Origin: Mangrovibacter plantisponsor
Lineage (GTDB): Bacteria; Pseudomonadota; Gammaproteobacteria; Enterobacterales; Enterobacteriaceae
Length of the DNA: 64,000 nucleotides
Assembly (NCBI RefSeq): GCF_003182475.1
Contig: NZ_QGTS01000011.1
Coordinates: forward strand, 62,001 to 126,000
Direction of reading: 5' to 3'
The position numbers and the translations under genes were made by a program. This document shows positions 19,377 through 31,257 of the stretch, piece by piece (positions within the stretch are counted from its first letter, which is position 1; each line of letters opens with the position of its first letter). Below the pieces are notes generated by a model. The model was not told the DNA's origin and did no database searches. It saw only the letters and a list, made by a program, of their open reading frames with translations.

Positions 19377-22082
19377 TTAGGAAATGGTACGTTGAACTTC
19401 GATAATTTCGAAGACTTCAATCATGTCGCCGGTGCGAACATCATTGTAGTTCTTAACGCCGATACCACATTCCATACCATTACGGACTTCGTTAACGTCA
19501 TCTTTAAAGCGACGCAGAGATTCCAGCTCGCCTTCATAGATAACCACGTTATCACGCAGAACACGAATTGGGTTGTGACGTTTAACCACACCTTCCGTAA
19601 CCATACAACCTGCAATCGCGCCAAACTTCGGTGATTTGAACACATCACGAACTTCAGCCAGGCCGATAATTTGCTGTTTGTATTCCGGAGCCAGCATACC
19701 GCTCATAGCCTGTTTAACTTCGTCAATCAGGTTATAGATAACGGAGTAGTAGCGCAGGTCGATGCTTTCAGCTTCAATAACCCGGCGAGCAGAGGCATCG
19801 GCACGGACGTTAAAGCCTACAACAATCGCGTTGGATGCAGCAGCCAGCGTCGCATCGGTCTCAGTAATCCCACCAACACCAGAGCCCACAATTTTCACTT
19901 TCACTTCATCTGTGGACAGCTTGATCAGAGAGTCGGTAATTGCTTCAACAGACCCCTGAACGTCGGCTTTCAGTACGATGTTAACCTCAGAAACTTCACC
20001 TTCAGTCATGTTAGCAAACATGTTTTCCAGTTTAGATTTCTGCTGACGAGCCAGTTTAACTTCACGGAATTTACCCTGACGATACAGCGCAACTTCACGC
20101 GCTTTTTTCTCATCACGAACAACCGTGGCTTCATCACCGGCAGCTGGTACACCAGACAAGCCCAGGATTTCTACTGGAATTGACGGACCCGCTTCTTCTA
20201 CATCTTTGCCCAGTTCGTTACGCATTGCACGAACACGACCATATTCAAAACCGCACAGAACGATATCGCCACGATGCAACGTACCTTCACGAACCAGTAC
20301 AGTTGCTACCGGGCCACGGCCTTTATCCAGGAAGGATTCGATGACCACACCGCTCGCCATACCATTACGTACAGCTTTCAGTTCCAGTACTTCAGATTGC
20401 AGCAAGATAGCATCCAGCAGCTCATCAACACCGGTGCCTGCTTTTGCAGAAACATGAACGAACTGGCAATCGCCACCCCATTCTTCCGGAATGATACCGT
20501 ACTGAGCCAGTTCGTTTTTAACGCGATCCGGATCTGCTTCTGGTTTATCAATCTTGTTCACAGCAACCACTACCGGGACTTTCGCCGCTTTAGCGTGCTG
20601 GATAGCTTCAATAGTTTGCGGCATCACGCCATCGTCTGCTGCAACAACCAGCACTACGATATCTGTTGCCTGAGCACCACGAGCACGCATTGCGGTAAAC
20701 GCTGCGTGGCCTGGGGTATCCAGGAAAGTAATCATGCCGTTATCAGTCTGAACGTGATAAGCACCGATATGCTGGGTAATACCGCCAGCTTCACCAGAAG
20801 CAACTTTCGTAGAACGAATGTAGTCCAGCAGAGACGTTTTACCGTGGTCGACGTGACCCATGATAGTAACAACAGGTGCACGCGGTTCTGCCTGAGCACC
20901 AGTATCACGGTCGCTCATTACCGCTTCTTCCAGCTCGTTCTCACGACGCAGGATAACTTTGTGACCCATTTCCTCAGCAACAAGCTGAGCGGTTTCCTGG
21001 TCAATCACCTGGTTGATGGTTGCCATGGCGCCCATTTTCATCATTGCTTTGATGACCTGAGAACCTTTCACCGCCATTTTGTTAGCCAGTTCCGCAACGG
21101 TGATGGTTTCACCAATCATGACATCACGGTTAACTGCCTGAACAGGTTTCTGGAAACCTTGTTGCAAAGCGCTGCCTTTACGCTGACGACCACCCTTACC
21201 GCCACGAATAGCGGCACGCGCTTCTTCACGGTCAGCTTTGGATTCAGCGTGTTTGTTACCTTTCTTAGGACGTGAAGCTTTAGCGTTGCGGCCACGGCCA
21301 CGGCCACCTTCAACTTCACGGTCATTATCATCTTCAGCCTGACGAGCATGCTGAGACGTCGTAACGTGATAGTCGCTGCTTTCCGTTTCTTCCTCAGTAT
21401 TACGCCAACTGTCGGCATTCTCCTCCGCCATGCGACGCGCTTCGTCTGCAACGCGGCGAGCCTCTTCTTCAATTTTGCGGCGGGCTTCTTCTTCAGCCTT
21501 ACGTTTCAGCTCTGCTGCTTCTGATTCACGACGGGCTTTCTCAGCCTGTACGGCTTTCTGTTGTTCGGATTGTTGATTGCTCACTTTGCTATTTTCCGCA
21601 GCTTCACGTTTCGCTTGTTCCGCGGCCTCACGCTTCGCATGTTCATCGGCATCGCGTTTGGCTTTCTCTTCCGCTTCGCGTTTGGCCTTTTCCTCAGCCT
21701 CACGTTTAGCAGATTCCTCTGCTTCACGACTGGCCAGCTCTTCCGCCTCACGCTGCGCTTGCTCTTCCGCGGCAAGACGCTCAGCTTCTTGCGGATCACG
21801 TTTTACAAAGGTGCGCTTTTTGCGGACTTCAACTTGTACCGATTTACTTTTACCACCGGTACCCTGAATACTCAAAGTGCTGCGCGTTTTGCGCTGCAAT
21901 GTTAACTTGTCCGGCCCTGAACCATGTTCACGGTTCAAAAATGCCAGCAAAGTTTGCTTTTCTTGTGCTGTCACTGAATCTTCAGACGATTTGCGGATCC
22001 CGGCATCAGCAAATTGCTGTATCAGGCGATCCACTGGAGTCTGAATCTCCGCGGCCAGCGATTTAATAGTCACATCTGTCAT
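19377..22082 (-). CDS. infB: Translation initiation factor IF-2
   Basis: This 901-residue GTPase places fMet-tRNA on the 30S subunit and promotes subunit joining. It has the N-terminal IF2N domain (1-55), a long charged region with repeated AKREAEE-type units (about 105-230), a second IF2N domain near 325, and the G domain with GHVDHGKT near 407 and NKID. Domains II-IV follow. A GTG codon at 21584 (residue 167, VSNQQ) aligns with the internal start used in E. coli to make the short form IF2-2. The gene follows nusA by 24 bp. Confidence 0.97.
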   Translation of the reverse strand: MTDVTIKSLAAEIQTPVDRLIQQFADAGIRKSSEDSVTAQEKQTLLAFLNREHGSGPDKLTLQRKTRSTLSIQGTGGKSKSVQVEVRKKRTFVKRDPQEAERLAAEEQAQREAEELASREAEESAKREAEEKAKREAEEKAKRDADEHAKREAAEQAKREAAENSKVSNQQSEQQKAVQAEKARRESEAAELKRKAEEEARRKIEEEARRVADEARRMAEENADSWRNTEEETESSDYHVTTSQHARQAEDDNDREVEGGRGRGRNAKASRPKKGNKHAESKADREEARAAIRGGKGGRQRKGSALQQGFQKPVQAVNRDVMIGETITVAELANKMAVKGSQVIKAMMKMGAMATINQVIDQETAQLVAEEMGHKVILRRENELEEAVMSDRDTGAQAEPRAPVVTIMGHVDHGKTSLLDYIRSTKVASGEAGGITQHIGAYHVQTDNGMITFLDTPGHAAFTAMRARGAQATDIVVLVVAADDGVMPQTIEAIQHAKAAKVPVVVAVNKIDKPEADPDRVKNELAQYGIIPEEWGGDCQFVHVSAKAGTGVDELLDAILLQSEVLELKAVRNGMASGVVIESFLDKGRGPVATVLVREGTLHRGDIVLCGFEYGRVRAMRNELGKDVEEAGPSIPVEILGLSGVPAAGDEATVVRDEKKAREVALYRQGKFREVKLARQQKSKLENMFANMTEGEVSEVNIVLKADVQGSVEAITDSLIKLSTDEVKVKIVGSGVGGITETDATLAAASNAIVVGFNVRADASARRVIEAESIDLRYYSVIYNLIDEVKQAMSGMLAPEYKQQIIGLAEVRDVFKSPKFGAIAGCMVTEGVVKRHNPIRVLRDNVVIYEGELESLRRFKDDVNEVRNGMECGIGVKNYNDVRTGDMIEVFEIIEVQRTIS

Positions 22083-22106
22083 GCTGTTCCTTCCTGCTAC
22101 AGTTTA

Positions 22107-23594
22107 TTACGCTTCGTCGCCGAACCAGCAAATATTTCGGGCGGCCATAATCAGCGCCCCGGCTTTCTCATCGGTTAAGCCTTCAATATCTGACAGGTCA
22201 TCAATGCCCTGCTCAGCGAGATCTTCCAGCGTACTAATACCACGCGTAGCCAGTTTAAAGGCCAGCGCACGATCCATACCTTCAAGGTTGATCAGATCGT
22301 CGGTAGGTTTCTTATCACCGAGGCTTTCTTCCTGCGCCAACGCCAGCGTGGTCAGCGCATTTTTCGCGCGGTCACGTAATGCTTCTACAGTAGGTTCATC
22401 AAGCCCATCGATTTCAAGCAATTCTTTCATCGGGACATACGCGAGCTCTTCCAGTGAGGAGAAGCCCTCTTCTACCAGAACAGTCGCGAAATCTTCATCA
22501 ATATCGAGATACTTGGTGAACGTATCAATGGCTGCGTGTGCTTCAGCCTGGTGCTTAGCTTGCAGGTCTTCCACCGTCATGACATTCAGTTCCCAGCCAC
22601 TCAGTTGAGAAGCCAGGCGAACGTTTTGACCGTTACGACCAATAGCCTGCGCCAGGTTACCCGCTTCTACTGCAATATCCATTGTGTGTTTGTCTTCATC
22701 AACCACAATGGAAGCGACATCAGCAGGCGCCATTGCATTGATAACGAACTGCGCAGGATTATCATCCCACAGCACGATATCAATACGCTCGCCGCCAAGT
22801 TCAGTTGATACTGCCTGTACGCGTGCCCCACGCATCCCAACGCATGCGCCAACAGGGTCGATGCGTTTATCATTGGTTTTCACAGCAATTTTTGCGCGAG
22901 AACCCGGGTCACGAGCCGCAGCTTTAATTTCGATGACTTCTTCACCAATTTCCGGAACTTCAATGCGGAACAGCTCAATCAGCATTTCCGGCTTAGCGCG
23001 GGTAACAAATAACTGCGCACCACGTGATTCAGGACGCACGGAATACAGCACCCCACGCACACGGTCACCCGGGCGGAAGTTTTCACGTGGCAACATATCT
23101 TCACGAAGAATGACGGCTTCTGCGTTATTACCCAGATCCAGCGTGATATTTTCGCGATTCACTTTCTTCACCATACCGGTGATGATTTCGCCTTCATGCT
23201 CACGGAACTGATCAACCACCATTGCACGCTCAGCTTCGCGCACTTTCTGCACGATAACCTGTTTTGCAGTTTGCGTGGTGATACGGTCAAAAGTCACTGA
23301 CTCGATCTGGTCTTCTACATAGCCACCCAGATTCAGCGCAGGATCTTCGAACTGCGCGGCTTCAAGCGTGATCTCACGCGTAGGCTGGGTAACTTCCTCA
23401 ACGATCAGCCAGCGGCGGAAAGTGTCAAAATCACCACTTTTCCGGTCAATGCTGACGCGAACGTCGATTTCTTGTTCATATTTTTTCTTGGTCGCTGTTG
23501 CAAGGGCTGTTTCCAGCGCTTCAAAAATTTTTTCGCGCGGAACCGCTTTTTCATTAGAAACCGCTTCAACAACAGCCAAAATTTCTTTGTTCAT
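22107..23594 (-). CDS. nusA: NusA, transcription elongation/termination factor
   Basis: This 495-residue protein, the same length as in E. coli, binds RNA polymerase and modulates pausing, termination and antitermination. It has the N-terminal polymerase-binding domain (1-125), S1 (about 135-200), two KH domains (200-345) and two C-terminal acidic repeats (about 360-490). It is 25 bp downstream of rimP in the same operon; autoregulation through upstream terminators is known in E. coli. Confidence 0.98.
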   Translation of the reverse strand: MNKEILAVVEAVSNEKAVPREKIFEALETALATATKKKYEQEIDVRVSIDRKSGDFDTFRRWLIVEEVTQPTREITLEAAQFEDPALNLGGYVEDQIESVTFDRITTQTAKQVIVQKVREAERAMVVDQFREHEGEIITGMVKKVNRENITLDLGNNAEAVILREDMLPRENFRPGDRVRGVLYSVRPESRGAQLFVTRAKPEMLIELFRIEVPEIGEEVIEIKAAARDPGSRAKIAVKTNDKRIDPVGACVGMRGARVQAVSTELGGERIDIVLWDDNPAQFVINAMAPADVASIVVDEDKHTMDIAVEAGNLAQAIGRNGQNVRLASQLSGWELNVMTVEDLQAKHQAEAHAAIDTFTKYLDIDEDFATVLVEEGFSSLEELAYVPMKELLEIDGLDEPTVEALRDRAKNALTTLALAQEESLGDKKPTDDLINLEGMDRALAFKLATRGISTLEDLAEQGIDDLSDIEGLTDEKAGALIMAARNICWFGDEA

Positions 23595-23619
23595 CCTGGG
23601 TTCGCCTCAAGCCAGACTG

Positions 23620-24072
23620 TTAAAAGTGGGGGACCAGGTTCGCTTTCTGAATATTACTCAGTGCGAACACTTCATCATTGCCATCGACCGTAACGGTAAC
23701 CATTTCACCATCAACCTGTTTGATGATGCCCTGCCATTTACGACGGTTCTGCACCGCCATGCGTAACACCAACGCGACTTCCTCACCAAGAAAACGCGTG
23801 TAATGCGCGGCAGTAAACATCGGGCGGTCAAGGCCAGGAGAGGAGACTTCGAGGTTATAAGCAACAGTGATTGGATCTTCTACATCCATAACTGCACTTA
23901 CCTGATGACTGACATCAGCGCAATCATCAACAGTTATACCATTCGGACTATCAATGTAGATGCGCAACGTAGATGTACGACCGCGAACAAACTCAATACC
24001 AACCAGTTCGTAGCCCAGAGCCTCTACTGGTGCAGTAATCATCTCTGTTAACTTTTGCTCTAATGTGGACAA
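23620..24072 (-). CDS. rimP: RimP, 30S ribosome maturation factor
   Basis: RimP binds immature 30S particles and helps maturation. The start is uncertain: the frame reads TTG GGG GTG GGC TTG TCC. I chose the TTG at 24072 because it gives 150 residues as in E. coli and has a G-rich Shine-Dalgarno directly upstream; GTG 24078 or TTG 24084 would add 2 or 4 residues. Motifs such as [10 protein letters not shown] and [13 protein letters not shown] (family signature) are visible. It is the first protein gene after metY. Confidence 0.95.
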   Translation of the reverse strand: MSTLEQKLTEMITAPVEALGYELVGIEFVRGRTSTLRIYIDSPNGITVDDCADVSHQVSAVMDVEDPITVAYNLEVSSPGLDRPMFTAAHYTRFLGEEVALVLRMAVQNRRKWQGIIKQVDGEMVTVTVDGNDEVFALSNIQKANLVPHF

Positions 24073-24131
24073 GCCCACCCCCAAGACATAAAAAAAGGGC
24101 GTTAAGCCCAGTTATTCTCTCGTCAGATAAC

Positions 24132-24157
24132 AAAAAACCCCGATAAATCGGGGCTTT
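24132..24157 (-). terminator. Terminator between metY and rimP
   Basis: On the minus strand CCCCGAT/ATCGGGG pair around a 2-base loop followed by six T's. A weaker candidate (GGGC/GCCC, then six T's) lies at 24091-24109. Terminators at this place are known in E. coli and limit read-through from metY into rimP-nusA. Confidence 0.85.
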
Positions 24158-24285
24158 ATATAACTGAACCCTACAAGCCGCGACTGCGACCTGGAACTAT
24201 TTCCATGAGAATTTTTTTCAAAATTCCATCGTGAAAAGAACTGTCGCTCTTCACAGTATATTTGAAAAACAACTCTCAGGGAAAT

Positions 24286-24362
<77 letters not shown>

Positions 24363-24421
24363 TCCGAAAACGTGGCAAATACTACGCCTTTAACACAAAA
24401 AAAGCAAATTTTGCTGGGATT

Positions 24422-24508
24422 TGGTACCGAGGACGGGACTTGAACCCGTAAGCCCAATCGGGCACTACCACCTCAAGGTAGCGTGTCTACCAATTCCACC
24501 ACCTCGGC
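24422..24508 (-). tRNA. leuU: tRNA-Leu (GAG)
   Basis: The 87-base gene has encoded CCA, a long variable arm and anticodon GAG within the loop CTTGAGG. It corresponds to leuU, which lies upstream of secG on the other side of argG-yhbX in E. coli. Here it is only 59 bp from metY, with nothing between. Confidence 0.97.
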
Positions 24509-24543
24509 ACTTATTTCGCACAAAAGTGCGATGATACGACAAC

Positions 24544-24879
24544 TTAGTGCGGGATATCACTGCTCGGCTGCGCTGGCGCTGCCGGTTGAGTAGTCTGCTC
24601 AGTTTGAGCGGGCTGGCTCAGATTGTCCCAGCTGCTTCCCTTGGTGGTTTTGTTACTGTTGATATTACCCAGCGCCAGGCTGATAATAAAAAACAGTGTT
24701 GCCAGCACGGCAGTCATGCGGGTCATAAAGTTACCAGAACCGCTTGAACCAAACAGAGTTGCAGAAGCGCCTGCGCCAAAGGAGGCACCCATATCAGCAC
24801 CTTTACCTTGCTGCAGCATAATCAAGCCAACAAGGCCGATGGCTACAATAAGGAAAACGACTAAAAGAGCTTCGTACAT
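24544..24879 (-). CDS. secG: SecG, preprotein translocase subunit
   Basis: Started at the ATG at 24879 the protein has 111 residues (E. coli 110); an upstream in-frame start lacks homology. SecG is the small auxiliary subunit of SecYEG. Two membrane segments are visible (about 2-22 and 53-73) with the conserved GLIMLQQGKGADMG loop between them, then a Gln/Pro/Ala-rich tail. leuU follows 35 bp downstream and glmM is upstream. Confidence 0.96.
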   Translation of the reverse strand: MYEALLVVFLIVAIGLVGLIMLQQGKGADMGASFGAGASATLFGSSGSGNFMTRMTAVLATLFFIISLALGNINSNKTTKGSSWDNLSQPAQTEQTTQPAAPAQPSSDIPH

Positions 24880-25097
24880 AATTAACCTGTTCCTTGCGGA
24901 TTTCCGCATGCCAATGCTTCTAACCAAAAAGACGTGGGTATTTGTCATTCCCCACTGAAGCGGGTGTGAATACTAACCAAAGCGCCTGCACTGTGCAAGA
25001 CCATTTTCTTCGCAATGATTCAATTGCAGAAAAAAGCGGCAACACGCGTAGATTTCAGCCGGTAAAGCGAGAATCTCACCTCACCGGCCGTTCATTT

Positions 25098-26435
25098 TCA
25101 GACCGCTTTCACTGCATCGGCTATTTGGTTAGCCAGTTGAGTCACCTGCGCTTCATCTTCACCTTCCACCATTACGCGAATCAAAGGTTCTGTACCCGAT
25201 TTACGCAACAGGACACGCCCACGTTTACCCAAAGTACGCTCAACTTCTGCGGTAATTTGTTTCACGCTATCGTGCTCCAGCGGATCACCACTCCCCGCGG
25301 TATAACGGACATTAACCAGAATCTGCGGGAAGAGCGACATGCCACTGCACAAATCATGCAGACTCATATGATTGCGCACCACAGCAGCCAGAACCTGAAG
25401 ACCGGCAAGAATACCGTCTCCCGTGGTGCTTTTATCCAACAGAATTACGTGGCCAGAGTTCTCCGCACCAATGCGCCAACCTTTTTCCTGCATTTTTTCC
25501 AGCACATAGCGGTCGCCAACTTTAGCCCGGGCAAATGGTATACCCAGCTGTTTCAGCGCCAGCTCCAGCCCCATATTACTCATCAGAGTGCCGACCACGC
25601 CACCCTGTAGTTTGCCCTGACGCAAGCCTTCCCGGGCAATAATGTAGAGGATTTGGTCACCATCAACCCGGTTTCCGAGATGGTCGACCATGATCACGCG
25701 ATCGCCGTCACCATCAAAAGCCAGACCAAGGTCTGCGTTTTCCGTAATCACCCTGGCCTGAAGCGCGGCGACATCTGTTGCGCCACATTTTTCATTGATA
25801 TTCAGCCCATTAGGTTCACACCCCATGGCAATGACATCAGCGCCCAACTCTCGGAAAACGTTCGGCGCGATGTGGTATGTTGCACCATTGGCACAATCGA
25901 CAACCACTTTAAGGCCGTTCAAATTCAATTCGTTCGGGAAGGTACCTTTACAGAACTCAATATAACGCCCGGCAGCATCAACAATACGGCTGGCTTTACC
26001 CAGCATGGCCGATTCCGCACAAGTAATCTCTTTTTCCAGTTCAGCTTCAATAGCTTCTTCTACTTCATCTGGCAACTTGGTGCCTTCGGTAGAGAAAAAC
26101 TTGATACCGTTGTCATAATACGGGTTATGGGATGCAGAAATGACAATGCCAGCTTCGGCCCGAAAAGTACGGGTTAAATAAGCCACTGCCGGTGTTGGCA
26201 TGGGCCCGGTAAACGAGGCGGACAAACCGGCTGCCGCGAGCCCGGCTTCCAGCGCGGATTCCAGCATATAGCCTGAAATACGGGTATCTTTGCCAATAAT
26301 CACTTTTCGTGAACCGTGACGCGCCAGCACTTTGCCCGCTGCCCAGCCCAGTTTCAGAACAAAATCAGGTGTAATAGGGGCCTGACCAACACAGCCGCGA
26401 ATCCCATCGGTACCAAAATATTTACGGTTACTCAT
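25098..26435 (-). CDS. glmM: GlmM, phosphoglucosamine mutase
   Basis: The start at 26435 ([14 protein letters not shown]) gives 445 residues as in E. coli. GlmM converts glucosamine-6-phosphate into glucosamine-1-phosphate for UDP-GlcNAc, feeding peptidoglycan and LPS. The active-site phosphoserine is Ser102 in ISASHNP; the metal loop DGDGDR and substrate-binding GEENSGH-type segment (here GAENSGH) are present. It overlaps the end of folP by 8 bp, so the two are cotranscribed. Confidence 0.97.
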   Translation of the reverse strand: MSNRKYFGTDGIRGCVGQAPITPDFVLKLGWAAGKVLARHGSRKVIIGKDTRISGYMLESALEAGLAAAGLSASFTGPMPTPAVAYLTRTFRAEAGIVISASHNPYYDNGIKFFSTEGTKLPDEVEEAIEAELEKEITCAESAMLGKASRIVDAAGRYIEFCKGTFPNELNLNGLKVVVDCANGATYHIAPNVFRELGADVIAMGCEPNGLNINEKCGATDVAALQARVITENADLGLAFDGDGDRVIMVDHLGNRVDGDQILYIIAREGLRQGKLQGGVVGTLMSNMGLELALKQLGIPFARAKVGDRYVLEKMQEKGWRIGAENSGHVILLDKSTTGDGILAGLQVLAAVVRNHMSLHDLCSGMSLFPQILVNVRYTAGSGDPLEHDSVKQITAEVERTLGKRGRVLLRKSGTEPLIRVMVEGEDEAQVTQLANQIADAVKAV

Positions 26436-27276
26436 AGCGTCTATTTTCCTTCGCTGATAACGTCGCTTCCACAACCCGCATCGCCTCAACGGTTTCTTTT
26501 ACATCGTGAACACGAATAATATGTGCCCCTTGCATAGCTGCGATGACCGCACATGCAAGGCTGCCGCTCAGGCGCTGATCCGGCCCCACATTCAGGAGTT
26601 GCCCAACCATCGATTTACGGGACATTCCCACCAACAGTGGCAAACCGAAATGATGCAGTTCAGATAAACGCGTCAGCAGCTGATAATTGTGACTCAGATT
26701 TTTACCGAAACCGAAGCCGGGGTCGAGTAACAATTTGTCTTTCGCGATGCCTGCGGCTTCACAGCGTGCTATTTGTTCCGTCAGGAAATGCTCTACATCC
26801 TGAAAGACATCATCATAACGCGGAGCCTCCTGCATAGTACGAGGTTCACCCTGCATATGCATCAGGCAAACTGGCAGCCCGGTTTCTGCCGCGGCTTCTA
26901 TTGCACCCGGCATAGTAAGAGAGCGGATATCGTTAATCAGATGCGCACCTGCACGTGCGGATTCCCGAATAACCTCAGGCCGAGATGTATCCACCGAAAC
27001 CCACACTTCGAAACGTTGCGCAAGAGCTTCAACCACAGGAATAACACGGGCAAGTTCTTCTTCAGCACTCACTAAAGCGGCACCAGGCCGGGTTGACTCG
27101 CCCCCAACATCCACAATAGTCGCCCCGGCGTTAATCATCAGGTTGGCATGTTTTACAGCTTCATTCAGGGTATTGTGCTGGCCGCCATCAGAAAAAGAAT
27201 CTGGCGTAACATTTAAAATCCCCATGACATGAGGATGCGAGAGATCAAGTGAAGTCCCCTGAGCAAAGAGTTTCAT
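26428..27276 (-). CDS. folP: FolP, dihydropteroate synthase
   Basis: This 282-residue TIM-barrel enzyme, the same length as in E. coli, condenses p-aminobenzoate with the pterin pyrophosphate in folate synthesis and is the sulfonamide target. Signatures are [15 protein letters not shown] (residues 18-32) and [11 protein letters not shown]. The residues usually altered in resistant E. coli (Phe28, Pro64) look wild type. It precedes glmM with an 8-bp overlap and follows ftsH after a hairpin. Confidence 0.97.
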   Translation of the reverse strand: MKLFAQGTSLDLSHPHVMGILNVTPDSFSDGGQHNTLNEAVKHANLMINAGATIVDVGGESTRPGAALVSAEEELARVIPVVEALAQRFEVWVSVDTSRPEVIRESARAGAHLINDIRSLTMPGAIEAAAETGLPVCLMHMQGEPRTMQEAPRYDDVFQDVEHFLTEQIARCEAAGIAKDKLLLDPGFGFGKNLSHNYQLLTRLSELHHFGLPLLVGMSRKSMVGQLLNVGPDQRLSGSLACAVIAAMQGAHIIRVHDVKETVEAMRVVEATLSAKENRRYE

Positions 27277-27310
27277 GTGATTACCTTCGGAATAACGGGT
27301 TACAAATGAG

Positions 27311-27333
27311 AAAACCCCGGCAGGCCGGGGTTT
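27311..27333 (-). terminator. Terminator hairpin between ftsH and folP
   Basis: A 10-bp perfect stem AAACCCCGGC/GCCGGGGTTT with a 2-base loop lies 22 bp after ftsH. The following minus-strand T-run is short, so read-through into folP-glmM is likely. Confidence 0.7.
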
Positions 27334-27354
27334 ACAAATTACAGCAAAACGGGA

Positions 27355-29292
27355 TTATTTATCACCAGCCTGCTCTGACATGGGATTTCCAGGCTTATTG
27401 ATATCCGGGTCATCCACTGGTTTTGGCGCTGTTGGCGTACCAGAGGTATTGTCAGTGTTGTTGCTGGCATTCGGGTCTTCCCAGCCTGCCGGTGGGCGCA
27501 CATCACGCCGGGCCATCAAATCATCAATCTGCGGTAAATCAATAGTTTCATATTTCATTAACGCATCTTTCATAGCATGGAGGATGTCCATGTTATCGTT
27601 AAGGATTTGACGGGCACGGTTGTAATTACGCTCAATCAGTGATTTCACTTCCTGATCGATAATACGAGCAGTTTCGTCTGACATGTGTTTCGCTTTAGCC
27701 ACACTGCGGCCAAGGAACACCTCGCCATCTTCTTCCGCATACAGTAACGGCCCCAGTTTTTCTGAGAAGCCCCACTGAGTGACCATGTTACGAGCCAGGT
27801 TAGTCGCAACTTTAATATCGTTGGACGCACCGGTTGAAACATGTTCAACGCCGTAAATTATCTCTTCTGCCAGACGGCCACCGTACAGTGTCGAGATCTG
27901 GCTTTCCAGTTTCTGACGGCTGGCACTGATTGCATCGCCTTCAGGCAGGAAGAACGTTACACCTAGTGCGCGACCACGAGGAATAATCGTTACTTTATGT
28001 ACCGGGTCATGTTCCGGCACCAAACGCCCAATAATAGCGTGGCCCGCTTCATGATATGCGGTTGATTCTTTCTGAGCTTCGGTCATCACCATCGAACGAC
28101 GTTCTGCGCCCATCATGATTTTGTCTTTCGCTTTTTCAAATTCAACCATGGACACAACGCGTTTATTGCCACGAGCAGCAAACAAAGCGGCTTCGTTCAC
28201 AAGGTTTGCCAGGTCTGCACCGGAAAAACCCGGTGTACCGCGGGCAATAATTGCGGCGTCGATATCCGGAGCCAGTGGCACACGGCGCATATGAACTTTA
28301 AGGATTTGCTCACGACCACGCACATCAGGCAGCCCAACAACAACCTGGCGGTCAAAACGGCCTGGACGCAACAAAGCCGGGTCCAGAACATCCGGGCGGT
28401 TAGTCGCTGCAATGACGATAATGCCTTCATTGCCTTCAAACCCATCCATTTCAACCAGCATCTGGTTCAGTGTCTGTTCGCGTTCATCATGACCGCCGCC
28501 CAGACCAGCACCACGCTGACGCCCCACAGCATCGATTTCATCGATAAAGATAATGCAGGGCGCTGCTTTTTTAGCCTGTTCGAACATGTCACGGACACGG
28601 GAAGCACCCACACCTACAAACATTTCGACAAAGTCAGAACCTGAAATGGTGAAAAACGGCACTTTTGCTTCACCGGCAATAGCCTTGGCAAGCAAAGTTT
28701 TACCTGTCCCTGGTGGGCCAACCATCAGCACACCTTTCGGGATCTTACCGCCTAATTTCTGGAAGCGGCTTGGCTCACGGAGATATTCCACCAATTCACC
28801 AACTTCTTCTTTCGCTTCGTCACAACCCGCGACATCGGCAAAGGTGGTTTTAATCTGATCTTCCGTCAGCATTCGCGCCTTACTCTTGCCGAACGACATG
28901 GCACCTTTGCCACCACCGCCCTGCATTTGGCGCATAAAAAATATCCATACCCCAATAAGCAAAAGCATTGGGAACCATGAAATAAAGATCGTTGCCAGCA
29001 GGCTTTGTTCTTCTGGTGGTTCGCCAACAACCTTCACGTTCTTGGTAAGCAGGTTATCAAGAAGTTTGGGATCGTTTACGGGGATATAAGTCGTGTATCG
29101 GTTACTATCTTTCTTGGTAACGGTAATCTCACGTCCGTTGATACGCGCTTCACGAATCTGATCCTGATTGACCTCAGACAGGAAGGTAGAGTAATCCACC
29201 CTGCGGCCATTAGACTCGCTGGGCCCAAAGCTCTGGAATACTGACATCAGCACAACGGCAATGACCAGCCAGAGTATTAGGTTTTTCGCCAT
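27355..29292 (-). CDS. ftsH: FtsH, membrane-bound ATP-dependent zinc metalloprotease
   Basis: With the ATG at 29292 (MAKNLILW) the protein has 645 residues (E. coli 644); a TTG three codons upstream is an alternative. FtsH is a hexameric inner-membrane AAA protease that degrades LpxC, sigma-32, SecY and others. Two membrane segments (about 3-24 and 97-119) flank a periplasmic domain; then come Walker A GPPGTGKT, Walker B IIFIDEID, the second region of homology, and the zinc motif HEAGH. The C-terminal 45 residues are divergent and low complexity. It is cotranscribed with rlmE. Confidence 0.97.
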   Translation of the reverse strand: MAKNLILWLVIAVVLMSVFQSFGPSESNGRRVDYSTFLSEVNQDQIREARINGREITVTKKDSNRYTTYIPVNDPKLLDNLLTKNVKVVGEPPEEQSLLATIFISWFPMLLLIGVWIFFMRQMQGGGGKGAMSFGKSKARMLTEDQIKTTFADVAGCDEAKEEVGELVEYLREPSRFQKLGGKIPKGVLMVGPPGTGKTLLAKAIAGEAKVPFFTISGSDFVEMFVGVGASRVRDMFEQAKKAAPCIIFIDEIDAVGRQRGAGLGGGHDEREQTLNQMLVEMDGFEGNEGIIVIAATNRPDVLDPALLRPGRFDRQVVVGLPDVRGREQILKVHMRRVPLAPDIDAAIIARGTPGFSGADLANLVNEAALFAARGNKRVVSMVEFEKAKDKIMMGAERRSMVMTEAQKESTAYHEAGHAIIGRLVPEHDPVHKVTIIPRGRALGVTFFLPEGDAISASRQKLESQISTLYGGRLAEEIIYGVEHVSTGASNDIKVATNLARNMVTQWGFSEKLGPLLYAEEDGEVFLGRSVAKAKHMSDETARIIDQEVKSLIERNYNRARQILNDNMDILHAMKDALMKYETIDLPQIDDLMARRDVRPPAGWEDPNASNNTDNTSGTPTAPKPVDDPDINKPGNPMSEQAGDK

Positions 29293-29348
29293 GTCACTCA
29301 AGGGATTAACCTCATATTACAACTGTGTTAACAAACAGCGTCAGGGTA

Positions 29349-29978
29349 CTATAGTTTACGCCCGGTCGCTACAATGTACACTTCACGTGAGCGAGCACGC
29401 GAAGCGTCCGGCTTACGAACTTTAACACTCGTAAACAGGGAGCGAATTTCCCGCAGGTACTCATCGAAACCTTCGCCCTGAAATACCTTCACTACAAAAC
29501 TACCACCTGGTGCCAGAATATCACGACACATTTCTAACGCCAGTTCCACCAAATACATAGCACGGGGAATATCAACAGCAGGTGTTCCGCTCATATTAGG
29601 TGCCATGTCGGACATGACAACCTGAACCTTTTTATCACCTACACGTTCAAGAAGTGCTTTCAGGACTAATTCATCACGAAAATCACCCTGAAGGAAGTCC
29701 ACACCGACGATTGGATCCATAGGTAAAAGATCGCAGGCAATGATACGACCTTTTCCGCCGATTTGACTTACCACATATTGCGACCACCCACCGGGTGCCG
29801 CACCAAGGTCGACAACCGTCATACCCGGCTTAAAAAGTTTGTCACCTTGCTGTATTTCATCAAGTTTAAACCAGGCACGGGATCGTAACCCTTTTTTCTG
29901 TGCCTTCTGAACATATTTATCGCTAAAGTGTTCCTGCAACCAGCGGCTAGAGCTGGCAGAACGCTTTTTACCTGTCAT
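29349..29978 (-). CDS. rlmE: RlmE (FtsJ/RrmJ), 23S rRNA 2'-O-methyltransferase (U2552)
   Basis: This 209-residue protein, identical in length to E. coli, methylates U2552 in the A-loop of 23S rRNA in the 50S subunit. The SAM-binding motif [14 protein letters not shown] is near residues 58-71, and the catalytic Lys and Asp are in the expected blocks ([29 protein letters not shown]). It lies upstream of ftsH on the same strand, a heat-shock operon in E. coli, and is divergent from yhbY. Confidence 0.97.
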   Translation of the reverse strand: MTGKKRSASSSRWLQEHFSDKYVQKAQKKGLRSRAWFKLDEIQQGDKLFKPGMTVVDLGAAPGGWSQYVVSQIGGKGRIIACDLLPMDPIVGVDFLQGDFRDELVLKALLERVGDKKVQVVMSDMAPNMSGTPAVDIPRAMYLVELALEMCRDILAPGGSFVVKVFQGEGFDEYLREIRSLFTSVKVRKPDASRARSREVYIVATGRKL

Positions 29979-30098
29979 TTTATAATCCAGTCGGGTTCAT
30001 CTTCCGCGAGCGATATCAAAAAGCGCACGGCGATTTGGCTATAATCAGGAGATGGCGGTAGAATGTCCCGTTTTCAATCCCAACGTAAGCAAAAAACG

Positions 30099-30392
30099 AT
30101 GAATCTGAGTACAAAACAAAAACAGCACCTGAAAGGTCTCGCGCATCCGCTCAAGCCGGTAGTCCTGCTTGGCAATAACGGTCTGACCGAAGGGGTGCTG
30201 GCCGAGATTGAACAAGCGCTGGAGCACCACGAACTGATCAAGGTTAAAGTTGCCACAGAAGATCGTGAAACGAAAACTTTGATAGTGGAAGCCATCGTGC
30301 GGGAAACCGGAGCCTGTAATGTACAGGTCATCGGTAAAACGCTGGTGCTTTATCGCCCATCCCAGGAACGTAAAATTTCGCTGCCTCGTTAA
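30099..30392 (+). CDS. yhbY: YhbY, CRM-domain RNA-binding protein
   Basis: Starting at ATG 30099 the protein has 97 residues, equal to E. coli YhbY and nearly identical. It is a stand-alone CRM domain with the GxxG-type RNA-binding loop (LGNNGLTEGV) and associates with pre-50S ribosomal particles. An in-frame upstream start would add 12 basic residues with no homology. It is divergent from rlmE and convergent with greA. Confidence 0.95.
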   Translation: MNLSTKQKQHLKGLAHPLKPVVLLGNNGLTEGVLAEIEQALEHHELIKVKVATEDRETKTLIVEAIVRETGACNVQVIGKTLVLYRPSQERKISLPR

Positions 30393-30462
30393 CAAAAAGT
30401 GCAATAGTCATCTGCATTTTTATAACGCAGGCCGAGCAAAATGACACGCTCCCTTCATGGTT

Positions 30463-30485
30463 AAAAGGCCGCATTGCGGCCTTTT
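30463..30485. terminator. Bidirectional terminator between yhbY and greA
   Basis: AAAAGGCCGC and GCGGCCTTTT pair perfectly around a 3-base loop. The symmetric A and T flanks allow it to serve both the rightward yhbY and the leftward greA. Confidence 0.88.
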
Positions 30486-30524
30486 CCATTCTTTACAAAA
30501 CCGTTATATCCAGCGTAGCAGAAA

Positions 30525-31001
30525 TCAGAGGTATTCTACCTTGATGATTTCAAATTCAACTAACCCACCAGGGGTGTTAATTCCTACGATATCATCGGCT
30601 TCTTTGCCAATCAGCCCGCGGGCAATCGGTGAGTTAACAGAGATAAGATTCTTTTTAAAATCTGCCTCGTCGTCACCAACAATGCGGTAAGTCACCTCTT
30701 CTTCGGTATCAAGATTCAGTACTGTTACCGTTGAACCGAAGATAACCCTACCATTGTTAGGCAACTTGGTTACATCGATAACCTGCGCATTAGACAGCTT
30801 ACCTTCAATATCTTTGATACGGCCTTCACAAAAGCCTTGTTGCTCACGCGCAGCATGGTATTCGGCATTTTCCTTTAAATCACCGTGCTCACGCGCTTCG
30901 GCGATGGCTGCGATGATCTCCGGACGGCGAACGCCCTTCAGAAACTCAAGCTCTTCGCGCAATTTTTCGGCGCCACGTAAAGTCATCGGAATAGCTTGCA
31001 T
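30525..31001 (-). CDS. greA: GreA, transcript cleavage factor
   Basis: Started at 31001 ([14 protein letters not shown]) the protein has 158 residues as in E. coli. GreA enters the RNA polymerase secondary channel through its N-terminal coiled coil (about 12-75) and restarts backtracked complexes; the tip acidic residues are in [11 protein letters not shown]. The globular C-domain follows. The 256-bp region to dacB is divergent and should hold both promoters. Confidence 0.97.
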   Translation of the reverse strand: MQAIPMTLRGAEKLREELEFLKGVRRPEIIAAIAEAREHGDLKENAEYHAAREQQGFCEGRIKDIEGKLSNAQVIDVTKLPNNGRVIFGSTVTVLNLDTEEEVTYRIVGDDEADFKKNLISVNSPIARGLIGKEADDIVGINTPGGLVEFEIIKVEYL

Positions 31002-31257
31002 ATTATACCTCATTATAAAAAAACGCCCCGGACACAAGGGCCACAATTGGCCGCCCAACCGGAGTACTGCCCGAAGAAACTCTGCATTCACCGGGCCAGA
31101 AACAAAAGAAAACTACCCCGAAGCAAAGCTTCAGGCTAGTCGTATTTCGCATTTTGATACGTATTTTAACCTGGAGTTCCCTGGGGGTCATCGTTTACTT
31201 TACAGGGGATTGCACCGTAGTATGACGGCACGTTTCCAGGTTTTAATGCCAAAAATT

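Noticed and set aside
20274-21275. 333-codon open frame opposite infB
   Set aside because: It is a shadow of the IF2 G domain and neighbouring regions with a His/Phe/Thr-rich composition and no recognisable domain.
24091-24109. Second terminator upstream of rimP
   Set aside because: The stem is only 4 bp (GGGC/GCCC) although a T-run follows; too weak to list as a separate feature.
26428-27276. Possible sulfonamide-resistant folP
   Set aside because: The residues I know to change in resistance (Phe28, Pro64) are the susceptible type and no insertion is seen.
30754-31257. Extended N-terminus of dacB reaching into greA
   Set aside because: The extra residues run through greA in antisense and the divergent promoter region; the signal peptide and E. 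coli length support ATG 31258.
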